From NCBI GenBank assembly GCA_030429565.1, contig JAUIFE010000002.1, forward strand, positions 310,001 through 374,000: a stretch of 64,000 nucleotides of DNA, written 5' to 3'. The notes below the pieces were generated by a model that saw nothing but the letters and a program-made list of their open reading frames with translations, searched no databases and was not told the DNA's origin. Below are positions 27,100-37,187 of this stretch, in pieces (position 1 is the stretch's first letter; each line of letters opens with the position of its first letter). Both the position numbers and the translations under genes were made by a program. Source of the DNA: Holophagae bacterium (GTDB lineage Bacteria > Acidobacteriota > Holophagae > Acanthopleuribacterales > Acanthopleuribacteraceae).

Positions 27100-29397
27100 T
27101 TAGCCGTTGCTTGCCGTAAAGAGTTCGTTGAGGTCTTGGTCAATCAAATAACGTTCCAAGGCGGTGAGATCGACAATCATGGAAACGCGCCCGTCGCCCA
27201 TGACTGCCGCGCCGACGAACTTATTGGTGTGGATCCAGGGGATGGTTCGCAAGACCACTTTCTGGAGACCGATGATGGTATCGACCAACAAAGCAAACGG
27301 GCTGATGCGACTTTCAATGGTGACCAAGATGCCGTTGGTCAAGGCCTGGAAATCGCCGCAGTACAGGCCACTCAAGCTGAGAATGGGCAGAATGCCGGCT
27401 TTGCGTTTGACGCAAACATTGCCGTTGGGCAGGCGGCTCAAGCCCTTGATGTCGGGTCGGAACGAGCCGGAGATGCGTTCCATTGGCACGATAAAGCGTT
27501 CCCGTTCGACTTTGACCACAAAACTCTCGAGAATCTGCGTGCCGACGGTTGAGGGGAGCTTGATGGTAAAGAGTGAGCCGGCGCCGGGTACGGTGTCGAC
27601 CTCGATGGTGCCACCTGCATGTTCGACGGATTGTTTGACGGCGTCCATGCCGACACCCCGTCCTGAAATCTCGGTGACCTCTTGGGCTGTCGAGAAACCG
27701 GATGAAAAGATGAAGTTCACCAATATTTCGTTGCTCACCTGCTGGCCTTCGCCGAGGACACCGCTTTTGACGGCTTTTTGGCGGATGGCTTCTAAATCAA
27801 GACCTTTCCCATCGTCGCGAACGGTCAGGACCACCATGTCGTTTTCTTCACGCATGGCTACCTGAATTTCACCCATTTGGGGTTTGCCGTTGTGCTCACG
27901 TGTTTCCGGCGACTCGATGCCATGGTCGGCGGCGTTGCGGGTCATGTGCACCAAGGGGGCTTCCAGTGTCTCGATCAAACTGCGATCAATGCGGGTATCG
28001 AGGCCGGAGAGCGTGACATTGATTTGCTTTTCCTGCAGTGAGGCGACATCGCGGACGATGCGTTGCGTTTTTTGCAACATGCCTTTAACCGAAACCTTGC
28101 GGATTTCCATGATGCTGCGTTGCAGGTCGTCGGAAAGTTTGGTGAAGGTGTTGATAACGCGCAACAACGATGAGGTAATTTGGATGCCCGCGTTGCTTTT
28201 GACCAGTTCGGCATGGATGTAGCGGAACATTTCATCGACCGCGATCAGTTCACCGACAAACTCGAGGAAGGCGTCGATGGCTTCCTCTGAAACACGCATG
28301 GTCCGAGCCGCTTCTTTTTGTTCTTTGCGGTCGCTGTCCGCGGCGCTGCTTCTTTCCTGTGCGGGTGCAGCAGTGGCGAGTTCTTCACGGGCGGGCGCCG
28401 GTTTGGGACTCGGTTCCGGTTTGACCTCGGCGATGGCGGGTTGGGTCGTCACGGGTGGTTGCGTTTCGGGTTCCGGTTCGGCGATGAGGGTTGCCGGTGT
28501 TGGGTCGGTTTCGTCCGTTTCTGTTTTTACCCAACGCTGAAGGGTGTTGAGTTTGTCGGCTGCTTCTTTCAGCGACTCGGTCAGCAAAACATCGTAGCCA
28601 ATTGTGGTGATAAAGAGTTCAAATTCGGCACTTGCACCGTTGAGAAGACTTTTGGCGGAATCGCTTTCCGCCAAGTCGGCTAGGTTGGATAACAGGGCGC
28701 GAATGCGCTTGGTGCGCTCCTTGTCACCCAGGGCCGCGCCGGCATCTCCGGCGAGGTTTAACAATTCGGTCAGTGGGTTTTGGTCGCTTAAGGCCGAGAC
28801 CTCTTGGGCGGGTGTTTCCGATGGACCGTCCGACTGCTTTTTGGACAAGGCGCTCAGCAACTGGTTGAGTTCCAAAAGCTGGTCGTGTTCCTCCGTGCCT
28901 TTAAGCAGTGGCGATTCGGTGACCCGTTCCAGAATGGCAAAGCTGACTTGCCACAGGTCTTGTGAATCGGTGGTTAGACTGGCGGCACTGCCAGTCGTGT
29001 CCAGGATTTTGAGGACCCGCTCCAACGCTTTGAGGTAGCTGGTTTCGTTGTAACTTTCACTGCCTTCGATACGGGTTCGATCTAGAATCTCAATGAGTTC
29101 GTCAATACCGGCTAACAGCGCATCGATGATGGCTTTGGTGACGGCGACGCGTCCTTTCCGCAACAGGTCGAGCAGCGACTCCAGCTCGTGGGCCAGGGCT
29201 TTGAGCTTGAGCAAACCAAAGTATGCGGCGTTGCCCTTGAGCGAGTGAATCGGGCGAAACACCGATTCAATCACATTGAGGTTGTTAGGGTTCGCTTCAA
29301 GATCGACAAAGTGAGCGGGAATGACCGAAAGAGATTCCATCGATTCATCGATGAAATCGATCATCATTTCTCGGTCAATATCGTAGTTGTGATCCAA
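27100..29397 (-). CDS. CheA-type histidine kinase
   Basis: A 765-residue kinase. The N-terminal HPt domain has the phospho-acceptor H51 (RPIHSLKGNAAYFG). A long acidic, then Pro/Ala-rich linker (about 200-370) replaces the usual P2 domain. Dimerisation helices and a HATPase follow, with HMTRNAADHG, LTVRDDGKGLD and GRGVGMDAV, and then a C-terminal CheW-like domain (about 615-755). It is the third gene of an operon after a receiver-kinase and a receiver protein. No methyl-accepting protein, CheW, CheR or CheB is near, so it may serve a non-chemotactic pathway. The start is TTG; an ATG at residue 11 is an alternative. Confidence 0.93.
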   Translation of the reverse strand: MDHNYDIDREMMIDFIDESMESLSVIPAHFVDLEANPNNLNVIESVFRPIHSLKGNAAYFGLLKLKALAHELESLLDLLRKGRVAVTKAIIDALLAGIDELIEILDRTRIEGSESYNETSYLKALERVLKILDTTGSAASLTTDSQDLWQVSFAILERVTESPLLKGTEEHDQLLELNQLLSALSKKQSDGPSETPAQEVSALSDQNPLTELLNLAGDAGAALGDKERTKRIRALLSNLADLAESDSAKSLLNGASAEFELFITTIGYDVLLTESLKEAADKLNTLQRWVKTETDETDPTPATLIAEPEPETQPPVTTQPAIAEVKPEPSPKPAPAREELATAAPAQERSSAADSDRKEQKEAARTMRVSEEAIDAFLEFVGELIAVDEMFRYIHAELVKSNAGIQITSSLLRVINTFTKLSDDLQRSIMEIRKVSVKGMLQKTQRIVRDVASLQEKQINVTLSGLDTRIDRSLIETLEAPLVHMTRNAADHGIESPETREHNGKPQMGEIQVAMREENDMVVLTVRDDGKGLDLEAIRQKAVKSGVLGEGQQVSNEILVNFIFSSGFSTAQEVTEISGRGVGMDAVKQSVEHAGGTIEVDTVPGAGSLFTIKLPSTVGTQILESFVVKVERERFIVPMERISGSFRPDIKGLSRLPNGNVCVKRKAGILPILSLSGLYCGDFQALTNGILVTIESRISPFALLVDTIIGLQKVVLRTIPWIHTNKFVGAAVMGDGRVSMIVDLTALERYLIDQDLNELFTASNG

Positions 29398-29415
29398 CGT
29401 AACACCCGCCCCTGA

Positions 29416-29835
29416 TTAGGATTCCGGTTTCATGCCGCGCAATTCACGCAATTTACGCTGCCAAGTTTTGAGTCGTTTGGTGATCAGTTCTACTGCTTCT
29501 TCCAATTCGGTTAAATCTTCGATGGGCTTAAATACAAATGCCTCGGCGCCGAGGCGCATACACGAAAGGGCGTTGTCGAGGGTGATGTAACCGGTGATTA
29601 CAATCGTGCGTACCATGGGGAGGTGGTTGCGCAAGTATCCCAACAGACCGATACCGTCCATTTCGGGCATGAGAATATCGGTAATAACCGCATCAATACG
29701 ATTGTTTTCAAGGACTTCCACGGCTGCTTTGCCGTTTTCCGCGGTTTCAACGTTATAGTCCAGCAAGGTGAAGTGGCGCGCCAAGAGATTGCGAATTTCC
29801 GCCTCGTCATCGACGATCAGCAAGTTGAGGCTCAT
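29416..29835 (-). CDS. CheY-like receiver protein
   Basis: A 139-residue stand-alone receiver domain with the acidic D9/D10 pair, phospho-acceptor D53 (AVITDILMPEMDG), Thr in IVITGYIT and Lys in FVFKPIED. A short basic helical tail (KRLKTWQRKLRELRG) follows and may be a coiled coil. AGGAGG eight bases before the ATG gives a strong start. It lies between the receiver-kinase gene (12 bases upstream) and the CheA gene (18 bases downstream), so the three are one operon. It is the natural phosphate acceptor of that CheA. Confidence 0.94.
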   Translation of the reverse strand: MSLNLLIVDDEAEIRNLLARHFTLLDYNVETAENGKAAVEVLENNRIDAVITDILMPEMDGIGLLGYLRNHLPMVRTIVITGYITLDNALSCMRLGAEAFVFKPIEDLTELEEAVELITKRLKTWQRKLRELRGMKPES

Positions 29836-29847
29836 GACAGTTCCTCC

Positions 29848-31074
29848 TTATGACCCAAGCGTCGGCTGTTTTTTGGGGTTGGGCAACACGATCGAAAAGC
29901 AGGCACCACCGGCGTCCGTGTTGCGTACGGTTAGGGCGCCTTTGTGTTCGGTGACAATTCCGTCGCTGACGGCCAGTCCCAAACCGGTGCCTTTCCCGGG
30001 ATCCTTGGTGGTGTAAAAGGGTTGGAAGATTTGTTCGATTTTGTCCTCGGGCACACCCGGTCCGTTATCGATAAAACAAATGCGAATCCGCTCGTCTTCA
30101 ATGGTGGTGGTAATGCGCAGTTGCTTTTTGTTCAAATCGCTCATGGCGTCGGTGGCGTTGACAATCAGGTTGACAAACACCTGCTCCAGTCGCTGTGCAT
30201 CACCCATTACGATCTCGATGTTCGTATCGAACTCGCGGATCACGGAAACGCTGTGTTTGAGACGGTTATTACACAGTAGCAGCGAGTTTTCGAGCGATTG
30301 GTGCAAGTCGACCGGCACCAAATCGAGAGAATCACTTTTTCGAGAAAAGGACTTAAGGTGGTTGACTATAGTCGCGATGCGTTTGACCCCCGAACGAATG
30401 CCCTGGGTCATTTTGGGCAGGTCTTCCAAGATGAGATTGATGCGTTTGGTTTTTTCCGGTTGCTCGGCCAACAAGCAATTGAGGCCTTTTTCTATCGTCG
30501 GCAGGCAGCGTTCCAGCGTCTGGGTGTTGCCGGAAATGAAGGTGGTCGGATTGTTAATTTCGTGGGCAATGCCGGCGGCGAGCACACCCAGCGTGGCCAA
30601 GCGGTCGGAGTGGACCAGCATGCGGGCGCGCTCCTCGGCCAAGGTTTCCATTTCCTTAGCGTAGTGGGCCAGCTTTTGGTTCTGGTCGAGCAGTTTACGG
30701 TTGGATTCCACCAGGCGTTGTCCGACTTTAATGCGGCTGTGTAATTCAAGTGGATCAAAGGGTTTGGTTATAAAGTCGTCGACACCGGCGGCAAAAGCCG
30801 TCAGCACATCTTTTTTCTCTTTGCGCCCGGTCAGCAGAATTAAATGGGTCGGGTTGTCGGCCATATTTTGGCGAATTTTTTTGCAAAGTTCGATGCCGTT
30901 GAGACCCGGCATGTGCCAATCGATGATGGCAAGTGCAATGTCGGGATTGTCCTGCATGTACTGCCAGGCCTGATTACCATCAACGGCGGTCTGGCATTCA
31001 TAGCCCCATTTGAGGACGTAACGCTCAAGAATACCGCAGGATACACGATCATCTTCTGCAACCAAGATCTTCAT
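29848..31074 (-). CDS. Receiver-first hybrid histidine kinase
   Basis: A 408-residue cytoplasmic protein with an N-terminal receiver (D8/D9, phospho-acceptor D52 in IIDWHMPGLNG, Lys in FITKPFDP), a coiled coil (about 120-155), a HisKA domain with H171 (GIAHEINNPTTF) and a HATPase (FVNLIVNATDAMSD, FIDNGPGVPE, GTGLGLAVSDGI). There is no membrane helix. The receiver sits before the kinase, so the protein is probably controlled by phosphate from another kinase, possibly the CheA downstream. The ATG at 31074 has GGAAG six bases before it. It is the first gene of the operon. Confidence 0.92.
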   Translation of the reverse strand: MKILVAEDDRVSCGILERYVLKWGYECQTAVDGNQAWQYMQDNPDIALAIIDWHMPGLNGIELCKKIRQNMADNPTHLILLTGRKEKKDVLTAFAAGVDDFITKPFDPLELHSRIKVGQRLVESNRKLLDQNQKLAHYAKEMETLAEERARMLVHSDRLATLGVLAAGIAHEINNPTTFISGNTQTLERCLPTIEKGLNCLLAEQPEKTKRINLILEDLPKMTQGIRSGVKRIATIVNHLKSFSRKSDSLDLVPVDLHQSLENSLLLCNNRLKHSVSVIREFDTNIEIVMGDAQRLEQVFVNLIVNATDAMSDLNKKQLRITTTIEDERIRICFIDNGPGVPEDKIEQIFQPFYTTKDPGKGTGLGLAVSDGIVTEHKGALTVRNTDAGGACFSIVLPNPKKQPTLGS

Positions 31075-31337
31075 CGCGCGCTTCCAAATTAGAAAGTTGG
31101 TAGTGTGAAAGCCCATTCTAACATCAAACAGGTGAGTCGTTTTGAAAACCTAACAGTTGGGTCGCGTGAAAAAGTGGCGTCACTGAAAAAACAATAAATA
31201 TAAAAGTTAGAAACGCAGGAATAGCGAGAGCAAGCCTCGTTTTGAGGTGTGCCTGAAGGGGTTGGTTTGAGCCGGCCCGGGTTCCTTTGTGAAGAGAGGT
31301 TTCTCGACCGTCTTTGGGGCTGAAGGCGCTCGTTTAG

Positions 31338-32084
31338 CTAGCGGTCTTGGTCGACGAAAACGACCCAGGGCTGGAGGTCCGGCCCTTCAATGCGGGCGAC
31401 CTGACCCAAGGCTTGCTCGCGGCCGCTAAAACGGCCGACGCGGACGCGCCAAAAACCGTCGTCGGTTTGACTGATAAAAATAGGGAGATCGTGAAAGGCC
31501 AACCGTTCCTTGAGGCGAAAGGCGCGTTCACGTTCCTGAAACGAGCCCACTTGGAGTGACCAGAAGCCATGGTTGGTGACGATGGGTTTGGTTTGGCGGC
31601 GGTCGCGTTCTCCGGCCCACTGTTTGAAGTCGTTGTTGGCAAGGTACAAGGCGACCTGAGCGGTACCGCTGCCGATGAGGCCGATTTCTTGGGCGGCTTT
31701 TTTGGATAAGTCGATGACGCGACCACGCACGAAGGGGCCGCGGTCGTTAATTCGCACCAGCACACGTTTGCCGTTGTCGCGGTTACGCACTTCGACGAGG
31801 GTTCCGAACGGAATTGTTTTGTGGGCGGCGGTTAAATCGTACATGTTGTAACGCTCGCCGTTGCTGGTTTTGCGACCGTGGTAAGGGCGTCCGTACCAGG
31901 AGGCAATTCCTTTTTGCAGCAGGTCGCCTTCGCGTTTGCCGCGCAAGGAGACCGCTTTCTCGCCGCGTAACTTGATTTCACCCCGTCGGTTCAGGTCCTT
32001 GCGGCCGCCGCAGGCGATGCTGATCGCGACCACGCAAAAAACAAACACGATGCCCCAAAATCGATTTCGTTGCCATCTTTGCAT
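31338..32084 (-). CDS. rlpA: RlpA-like septal lipoprotein with SPOR domain
   Basis: A 248-residue lipoprotein. The signal ends AISIAC with Cys25. The double-psi beta-barrel is typical of Rlp[20 protein letters not shown], then [16 protein letters not shown] and [22 protein letters not shown]-terminal SPOR domain (about 175-245; [19 protein letters not shown]) binds denuded glycan strands at the septum. RlpA proteins are lytic transglycosylases or structural septum proteins. The Asp of INDRGP is present. The ATG at 32084 has GGAGGG before it; a longer frame upstream has unnatural composition. Confidence 0.92.
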   Translation of the reverse strand: MQRWQRNRFWGIVFVFCVVAISIACGGRKDLNRRGEIKLRGEKAVSLRGKREGDLLQKGIASWYGRPYHGRKTSNGERYNMYDLTAAHKTIPFGTLVEVRNRDNGKRVLVRINDRGPFVRGRVIDLSKKAAQEIGLIGSGTAQVALYLANNDFKQWAGERDRRQTKPIVTNHGFWSLQVGSFQERERAFRLKERLAFHDLPIFISQTDDGFWRVRVGRFSGREQALGQVARIEGPDLQPWVVFVDQDR

Positions 32085-32344
32085 GGGTCGATCCCTCCCC
32101 CACTCAAGCCTGTTCCTTTCCTTGGTGCCGGTCTCTCCGAATGACGGCTCCGGTTGCCCCGAAAACGGATGCAAGGCGCGCGCCGTTTCTTTCAATGGGG
32201 AACGAGCCGCCCTTGGTCCGGCCATGAGGGTTCGCCGCCTTCTGTGGCTGCAGCGATCCACCGTCGCATGCCGATATCTAAACCTATCATCTTTTTCCCG
32301 AGCGAGGTACAGCAGATCCACGGCAACACACGGGCGCGGGGCGA

Positions 32345-33022
32345 TTAGGGTTGGGCTGACCAGACGGTGCGAATCCATTCGGCGAAAAGGGCCATGTCGA
32401 CCACGTAATGGCCGACAATCTCATCCTTCCAGACGCCCATCTCGTGCCGTGAATCGGCGCATTTGCGCGCCTGGTGGCGGATTTGGCCGGTGGTAAAGGG
32501 GATTTTGTAACACACCTCGTTGAGCAAAAAGCGGCCGCGACGGCTCAGCAATTGGTTGGCGTCCCAGCCACTTTCCACAAAACGAATGTGGGCGGCGGCA
32601 TGGTGCAGGTACCAACGCCGGAAAACGGACATGTTCACCAACCATTCACCTTGGCGGAAGGCGATGCCCAGGCGGCTCCAAGCATCGTCGTCCTCATGAG
32701 CGCGTCGTTTGAGTTTGGTGCGCTCTAAATGCAGCCGCGTAGCGACTTCGCGCAACAAGTAAACGCCTTCCTGATGCAATAGTTCGCGGCTGCTCAAGCC
32801 GGCGGGTAGTTGGCCGATGGTCAGGGTCTCAACCGCTGTTTCACCTTCCTCGCTGGGTGGATGCACCACGGTTTTGCGATGGCGGCTGGGCCGTGCCGGT
32901 TGTGGGGGGTTGGGTTGAAAGCGGTCGGTCCAAGTGCCTTGGGTGACGACTCGGTAGGAGGCCGATTCTTTCACGGCGGCGCGGGCCGATGCCTCGCAAT
33001 CTTTTTTCTTGGGTGGTGCCAT
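32345..33022 (-). CDS. Internally duplicated protein of unknown function
   Basis: A 225-residue protein that I cannot assign. The first 65 residues are basic and proline-rich, then come two copies of a module of about 65-70 residues. The first (about 78-145) contains [41 protein letters not shown]. The second (about 155-222) contains [45 protein letters not shown]. The pattern 'LL-EV ... IR/LK ... LG ... W-V-M-xF-xW' is reminiscent of small helix-turn-helix modules of the excisionase/MerR kind, so a two-headed DNA-binding protein is a guess. Only a weak ribosome site is visible. Confidence 0.7.
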   Translation of the reverse strand: MAPPKKKDCEASARAAVKESASYRVVTQGTWTDRFQPNPPQPARPSRHRKTVVHPPSEEGETAVETLTIGQLPAGLSSRELLHQEGVYLLREVATRLHLERTKLKRRAHEDDDAWSRLGIAFRQGEWLVNMSVFRRWYLHHAAAHIRFVESGWDANQLLSRRGRFLLNEVCYKIPFTTGQIRHQARKCADSRHEMGVWKDEIVGHYVVDMALFAEWIRTVWSAQP

Positions 33023-33426
33023 GGTGGGAGTGCTCTTGAGGTCGATTCGGCGCCAATGTCGGAGCCTTGCCGTGTTGACGGTTGGCTGACAGGGCCGATG
33101 CGCGCAGCCGGTGACGAAGAAGCGCGGCTGTTCGCAAAAATGGGCGGGGTCTTGCGGTGGAGATTTAGGCGTTTATCGTTGGCTGCCGATAAATCCGTCG
33201 CCGTGCCGGGTCAGTGAATTTTCCGGGAATTAGGCGCGCGAGATACGCAACGATCCTAATCTTTTTTCTGAACAGTCGTCATCTTTTTGATGAGATTGAC
33301 GCGCAAATCCTTGTATTCGTGAATACACCCAGCCACACGACCCGGATCCTCATTCGGACAGTCGTTCGCTCGGTCTTGCACCCGCACGCGGGTTTCGGTA
33401 GGTTCAGTTGCCGGCGGCGGGTCGGA
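33023..33426. other. Gene-poor region
   Basis: About 400 bases with no gene that I can support. It lies downstream of the NAD kinase gene and upstream of the duplicated-protein gene, both on the minus strand, so it should hold the promoter of the latter. Confidence 0.45.
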
Positions 33427-34293
33427 TTAGCGCGGGCTGACGCAGGCTTTATTGATAAACCGAATAGGCAGATTATCGCTGTATTCTTTTTCGAAACACA
33501 GACGCACACGATTGTCCGAAATGCGCACTTCTGCTTCCAACAGGCCACCGTGGCTTTGGCCGTCGGTGACCACCTGAACCTTGCGTTTTTCCGGCTCCAA
33601 TACATCGAATTTAATCAGCGTGTCTTCCGGCAAAACCATGCTGCTAATGGGGCAGGTGCGTGAGGCGGCGACGGGTGTCAACGAAATGACCGGTGCGTGA
33701 ATCGCCGCAATCATGCCGGTCACGTTGAAGCTGTAAGCGGTTGAGCCGAGTGGGGTCGAGACAATCAAGCCGTCGCATAAAACCGGATTGATGTTGAGTT
33801 CGTCGCTGGCAATGGTGATGTTGACCTTGCAAGATTGCGGGGTCATGCGCTGTAAATAAATATCGTTGAGACCGAAGCCCTCGTGAACCGTGCCGTGTAA
33901 GTCAATGGATCGCACCCAAAGAACGGGGAATTCCCACATGATGAAGGTGCCCTCGGCAATGTTGCGGGCATGGCGTTCCAGGTCGCCACGCGTGCCGTTC
34001 ATCATGAAACCGACGTTGCCGTAATTGAGACCGTAGAACGGAATATTCCAGTTGCTCAAGCGTGCGGCGAAGTGAATCATGGTGCCGTCGCCGCCGAGTA
34101 CCAAAAAGAGATCCGTGTCCGGGTCGGGTTTGATGAATTCGACCGCGTAACCGACCATAGAGATGACTTCGATGCCCTGTTTCTCCAGTGCCGGCTGTAT
34201 TTCGAGCATGGCTTTTTGGATGACACGCGCCTTTACCGGATCGCGTGGATCCGCCAGTACAACACATTTTCTAACGGCTACCCCACCCATCAT
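33427..34293 (-). CDS. nadK: NAD kinase
   Basis: A 288-residue cytoplasmic enzyme that makes NADP from NAD and ATP or polyphosphate. Hallmarks are GGDGT at 67-71, FYGLNYGNVGFM, the FGLNDIYL strand, and DGLIVSTPLGSTAYS, the NAD-site loop. Length is normal. Two ATGs stand side by side at 34293 and 34290; GGAG lies about ten bases before the first. NADP supply links functionally to the transhydrogenase genes at 51.8-54.7 kb, though they are not adjacent. Confidence 0.95.
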   Translation of the reverse strand: MMGGVAVRKCVVLADPRDPVKARVIQKAMLEIQPALEKQGIEVISMVGYAVEFIKPDPDTDLFLVLGGDGTMIHFAARLSNWNIPFYGLNYGNVGFMMNGTRGDLERHARNIAEGTFIMWEFPVLWVRSIDLHGTVHEGFGLNDIYLQRMTPQSCKVNITIASDELNINPVLCDGLIVSTPLGSTAYSFNVTGMIAAIHAPVISLTPVAASRTCPISSMVLPEDTLIKFDVLEPEKRKVQVVTDGQSHGGLLEAEVRISDNRVRLCFEKEYSDNLPIRFINKACVSPR

Positions 34294-34521
34294 GGCTTGG
34301 TATCTCCCGGAATTGATGACTCATTCTTATACAGGCGACGCCGTCGAGGCAAGACATGGTTGCGCGGCGCGGCGTGACTTGGACGAAGTGCGTCAAAAGT
34401 GGGTGAGCGCCATGATCGGTTGTGTTTCGAAAAAAAAGCGACGCAATCCGAATGCTTTGCCGTTATATGAGCGGTGTCTTAGATTGATTTTCCGTTTTTA
34501 TTTTAAAACTTGGGTTTTTGT

Positions 34522-35898
34522 TCAGGCGCTGTATTCTTCAAAGGGTAGCAGTGGGTGCTCGAAACTTTTGCGCTTGCTCGGTTTGGGGTCTTGATCGACC
34601 TGCGTGTCACTCTCGCCCGTTTCTTCCTTCAGCGGCGGTTCACCCCATTTTGACAGCGACCAACCCTTGCCGTTTTGCTGGGCCGCGACCCGCCATGTGC
34701 CGCGCGGAAATCCGAAGCGCGAATGACCCGGCGCCGTGGTTTCGGCGCGCAGCCACGCATCATGCGCACACTGGAAGATTAAATGGCGGTGATTGCCGAC
34801 GAAAATTACTTGGCGCAGCGGGTTGGCCGGGTCGTAGAAATCCTCGACATCACTCGTGAAGGCGTTTAAGCGTTGGTACAGTGCCTCGCTGTTTTCGGCC
34901 GTTGCGACCAAATCGACATCATCGATAAACAGCAGGTGTTGCTGTGCGCGGTCGGCCAAAGGCGCCAACAGGTGAAATAAACGTCGACTGCTTGCGCCCA
35001 TTGCTTGCAACGGTAAGCTTAATCCGTTTTTGTAAACGGCTGCCGGCGTTCCCGAATCGTCTGGCTGGAAGCGTACTTCCTCGCCGCCGAGTTCCTGAAA
35101 ATCGGCGCTCAAGCGGTCGCGCCAATCGCTGCCGTCACCTTGAGTAATCTGCTGATCAAGTCGGTGACAGAGCGTTTTCAATGCTTCGTCTTGGGGGAGG
35201 CGCGCGCAATCGAGCCGCGTGATCAACCAGCGCTGCATCTCACGGGCGACCAGCCAAGCGGTGGGAAAGTCACTGGGACAACTGGACAACACCGTGGCTT
35301 TGAGGTTGTCGGCCAGGACCTCAATCGGCTTGGCCGGAATGCGGTCCGGTACCACCGCCACGACCCGGCCCGCTTTCTCGCGGCGTGTCTGGATGAACAA
35401 GGTCTCACGTGGCACCGCCGGCGTGAGCAAACTCGTCCGCCAGTGATTGGCGTGAGGAAAGTGTAGTTGGTGGCCCTGGCGATCTGGCAGGGCCGGCCCG
35501 AGCTGTTCCTCTTCAATTTCGAAACAACCCGATTCGCCTTTTTTCTCGGTCCATTTAAGCCGCAGTTGGTAGCGCAAGTGGTTACAGGTCGCTTGTACTT
35601 CGCGGCCTTCGGGGTCGTGTGCCATGGGTTCGATCAGCACGTCACAATCCAGTTCAATGCGCGCGGCGCTGCCTTTGTGGCGCAGGAGGGCGGCGCGTTG
35701 GTTGGGTTGCGAGGCCTGGGCAACGCCCGCGACGGCTTCCTGGATCGAACCACCTGCCAGCAACGCCAAAAATTGGATTGCGTCGGCCAGGCTCGATTTG
35801 CCCGCACCCGGTGCACCGCTCAAGCAGGTGAGTGGCCCGAAAAAGAGTTCGTTTTGCGGCAGGTTCTTAAAACCTTTGACGTGGAGACGGGTCAACAT
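34522..35898 (-). CDS. RecF/SMC-like AAA ATPase
   Basis: A 458-residue ATPase with the RecF/SMC-type start (LTRLHVKGFKNLP), Walker A GAPGAGKSS (28-36) and a late Walker B region (LLFIDDVDLVATAEN) typical of the AAA_21/AAA_15 group. The middle is family-variable and contains a lone helical stretch. A basic tail (KPSKRKSFEHPLLPFEE) ends the protein. Similar ATPases act in recombination, repair or as the motor of defence systems; no nuclease partner is visible here. The gene follows the uracil-DNA glycosylase gene by 68 bases on the same strand, so a repair link is plausible. Confidence 0.85.
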   Translation of the reverse strand: MLTRLHVKGFKNLPQNELFFGPLTCLSGAPGAGKSSLADAIQFLALLAGGSIQEAVAGVAQASQPNQRAALLRHKGSAARIELDCDVLIEPMAHDPEGREVQATCNHLRYQLRLKWTEKKGESGCFEIEEEQLGPALPDRQGHQLHFPHANHWRTSLLTPAVPRETLFIQTRREKAGRVVAVVPDRIPAKPIEVLADNLKATVLSSCPSDFPTAWLVAREMQRWLITRLDCARLPQDEALKTLCHRLDQQITQGDGSDWRDRLSADFQELGGEEVRFQPDDSGTPAAVYKNGLSLPLQAMGASSRRLFHLLAPLADRAQQHLLFIDDVDLVATAENSEALYQRLNAFTSDVEDFYDPANPLRQVIFVGNHRHLIFQCAHDAWLRAETTAPGHSRFGFPRGTWRVAAQQNGKGWSLSKWGEPPLKEETGESDTQVDQDPKPSKRKSFEHPLLPFEEYSA

Positions 35899-35966
35899 GG
35901 CTTCTTAGCGATCCTCTAAATGACGGCGGCTGTGATGCGTTTCGAGACGGGTTGGCTGTCGTCGCG

Positions 35967-36851
35967 TTATTTCAGCTTGGCCATGACTTTTTGCATATCT
36001 TCCCAAACATCGCGTTTGGCCACCGGGTTGCGCAGAATATAAGCGGGGTGGAAGGTGGGCATAACCATATAGTCGCGCCAGTTAAAGAACTGACCGCGAT
36101 GACGGGTGATCGACATATTGGCCCCTTTTAACCAGGAAAAGGGTGTGGCGCCAAGGGCGACGATCACCTTGGGATTCACGTACTCAATCTGTTTTTCAAG
36201 AATGGGCGAACAGGCGGCCACCTCATCGGGTAGCGGCTTGCGGTTGTTGGGCGGTCGGCACTTAACAATATTGGCAATAAAGACTTTGTCGCGACGATAC
36301 CCCATGGCCTCAATGATGCGGTCGAGCAATTGACCCGCCTTGCCGACAAAGGGGCGGCCGGTACGATCCTCGTCAAAACCCGGTCCCTCACCAATGAACA
36401 GCAGATCGGCATCCGGGTTCCCTTCACCAAAAACGAAATGGGTGCGCGTGGTGCCCAGTGCGCACGCTTGGCATTGGTGGAAGGTTTGATAAGTCTTGCG
36501 CAGGCAATCGATTTTGTCTTCGCCCTGAATGGCGGCGGCTTTGGCGCGGTTGTCCTCTTTCTCGAGCAGGGGTCCCTGCACCATGTTCATGATCGACATC
36601 AAATTGGCGGCGGCTTTAGGACGCGCGGGTTTTTCGGATTTGGCTTGCTTGCGTTCAGCGGCCGGCAACGGCGGTGGCGGTGCGGCGTGGCGTGCGGGCG
36701 GCGGGACGGCGCTGGGACGCGGCGATGGTGCCGCTGCTTGCCGGTACTCGGCCAGGAGCGCCGCGAACGGGCTCTCATCGAGAACCAGGTTCTCGAAACC
36801 AACGACCTCCATATATTCGAGGTAATCCTGTAGATCTTGCAAAACCGCCAT
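35967..36851 (-). CDS. Type-4 uracil-DNA glycosylase, Fe-S
   Basis: A 294-residue family-4 glycosylase that removes uracil from DNA. The core (about 120-294) has all four cluster ligands: C127 and C130 (HQCQAC), then C198 (IVKCRPPNN) and C214, with the usual 16-residue spacing. The active-site motif [17 protein letters not shown] and the HPAY-type motif with H268 (FHPAYILRN) are intact. A Pro/Ala-rich linker of about 60 residues joins a short N-terminal helix, which is longer than in most members. The frame begins at an upstream TTG, but the ATG at 36851 is the more likely start. The RecF-like ATPase gene follows. Confidence 0.92.
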   Translation of the reverse strand: MAVLQDLQDYLEYMEVVGFENLVLDESPFAALLAEYRQAAAPSPRPSAVPPPARHAAPPPPLPAAERKQAKSEKPARPKAAANLMSIMNMVQGPLLEKEDNRAKAAAIQGEDKIDCLRKTYQTFHQCQACALGTTRTHFVFGEGNPDADLLFIGEGPGFDEDRTGRPFVGKAGQLLDRIIEAMGYRRDKVFIANIVKCRPPNNRKPLPDEVAACSPILEKQIEYVNPKVIVALGATPFSWLKGANMSITRHRGQFFNWRDYMVMPTFHPAYILRNPVAKRDVWEDMQKVMAKLK

Positions 36852-37187
36852 GTTCGCAACCAATCCCTGTCTTACTGCGGGCGTTGCTCACCCGGCAGTC
36901 ATTCTAACGCGAGAACGGGTCCCACGGCGCCACTTTTTCATGGAGGGGACCCCTCGCCAAAACGGCACGGGCCCTGAACTTCTGTTTTGATTTATGCGAA
37001 ATATGCAAAATTATGAGATGAATATTGATTTTTATGCCGGTAGAACGTACACTGCTTTTCTCTAAGCCGACCTTTGGATCGGCGTTTCCGTTTCTCCGGG
37101 TGCCGACGCCCTCGCCGGCAACGGTTTGACGAAGGACCCCGGTTATTGCGACATCCGGCTGCTTTTTGTGTGGCCAAAGGACCGACC

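Noticed and set aside
37074..37187. An N-terminal extension of ArgC
   Set aside because: The extra 38 residues have no ArgC similarity, and AAAGGA lies just before the ATG at 37188.
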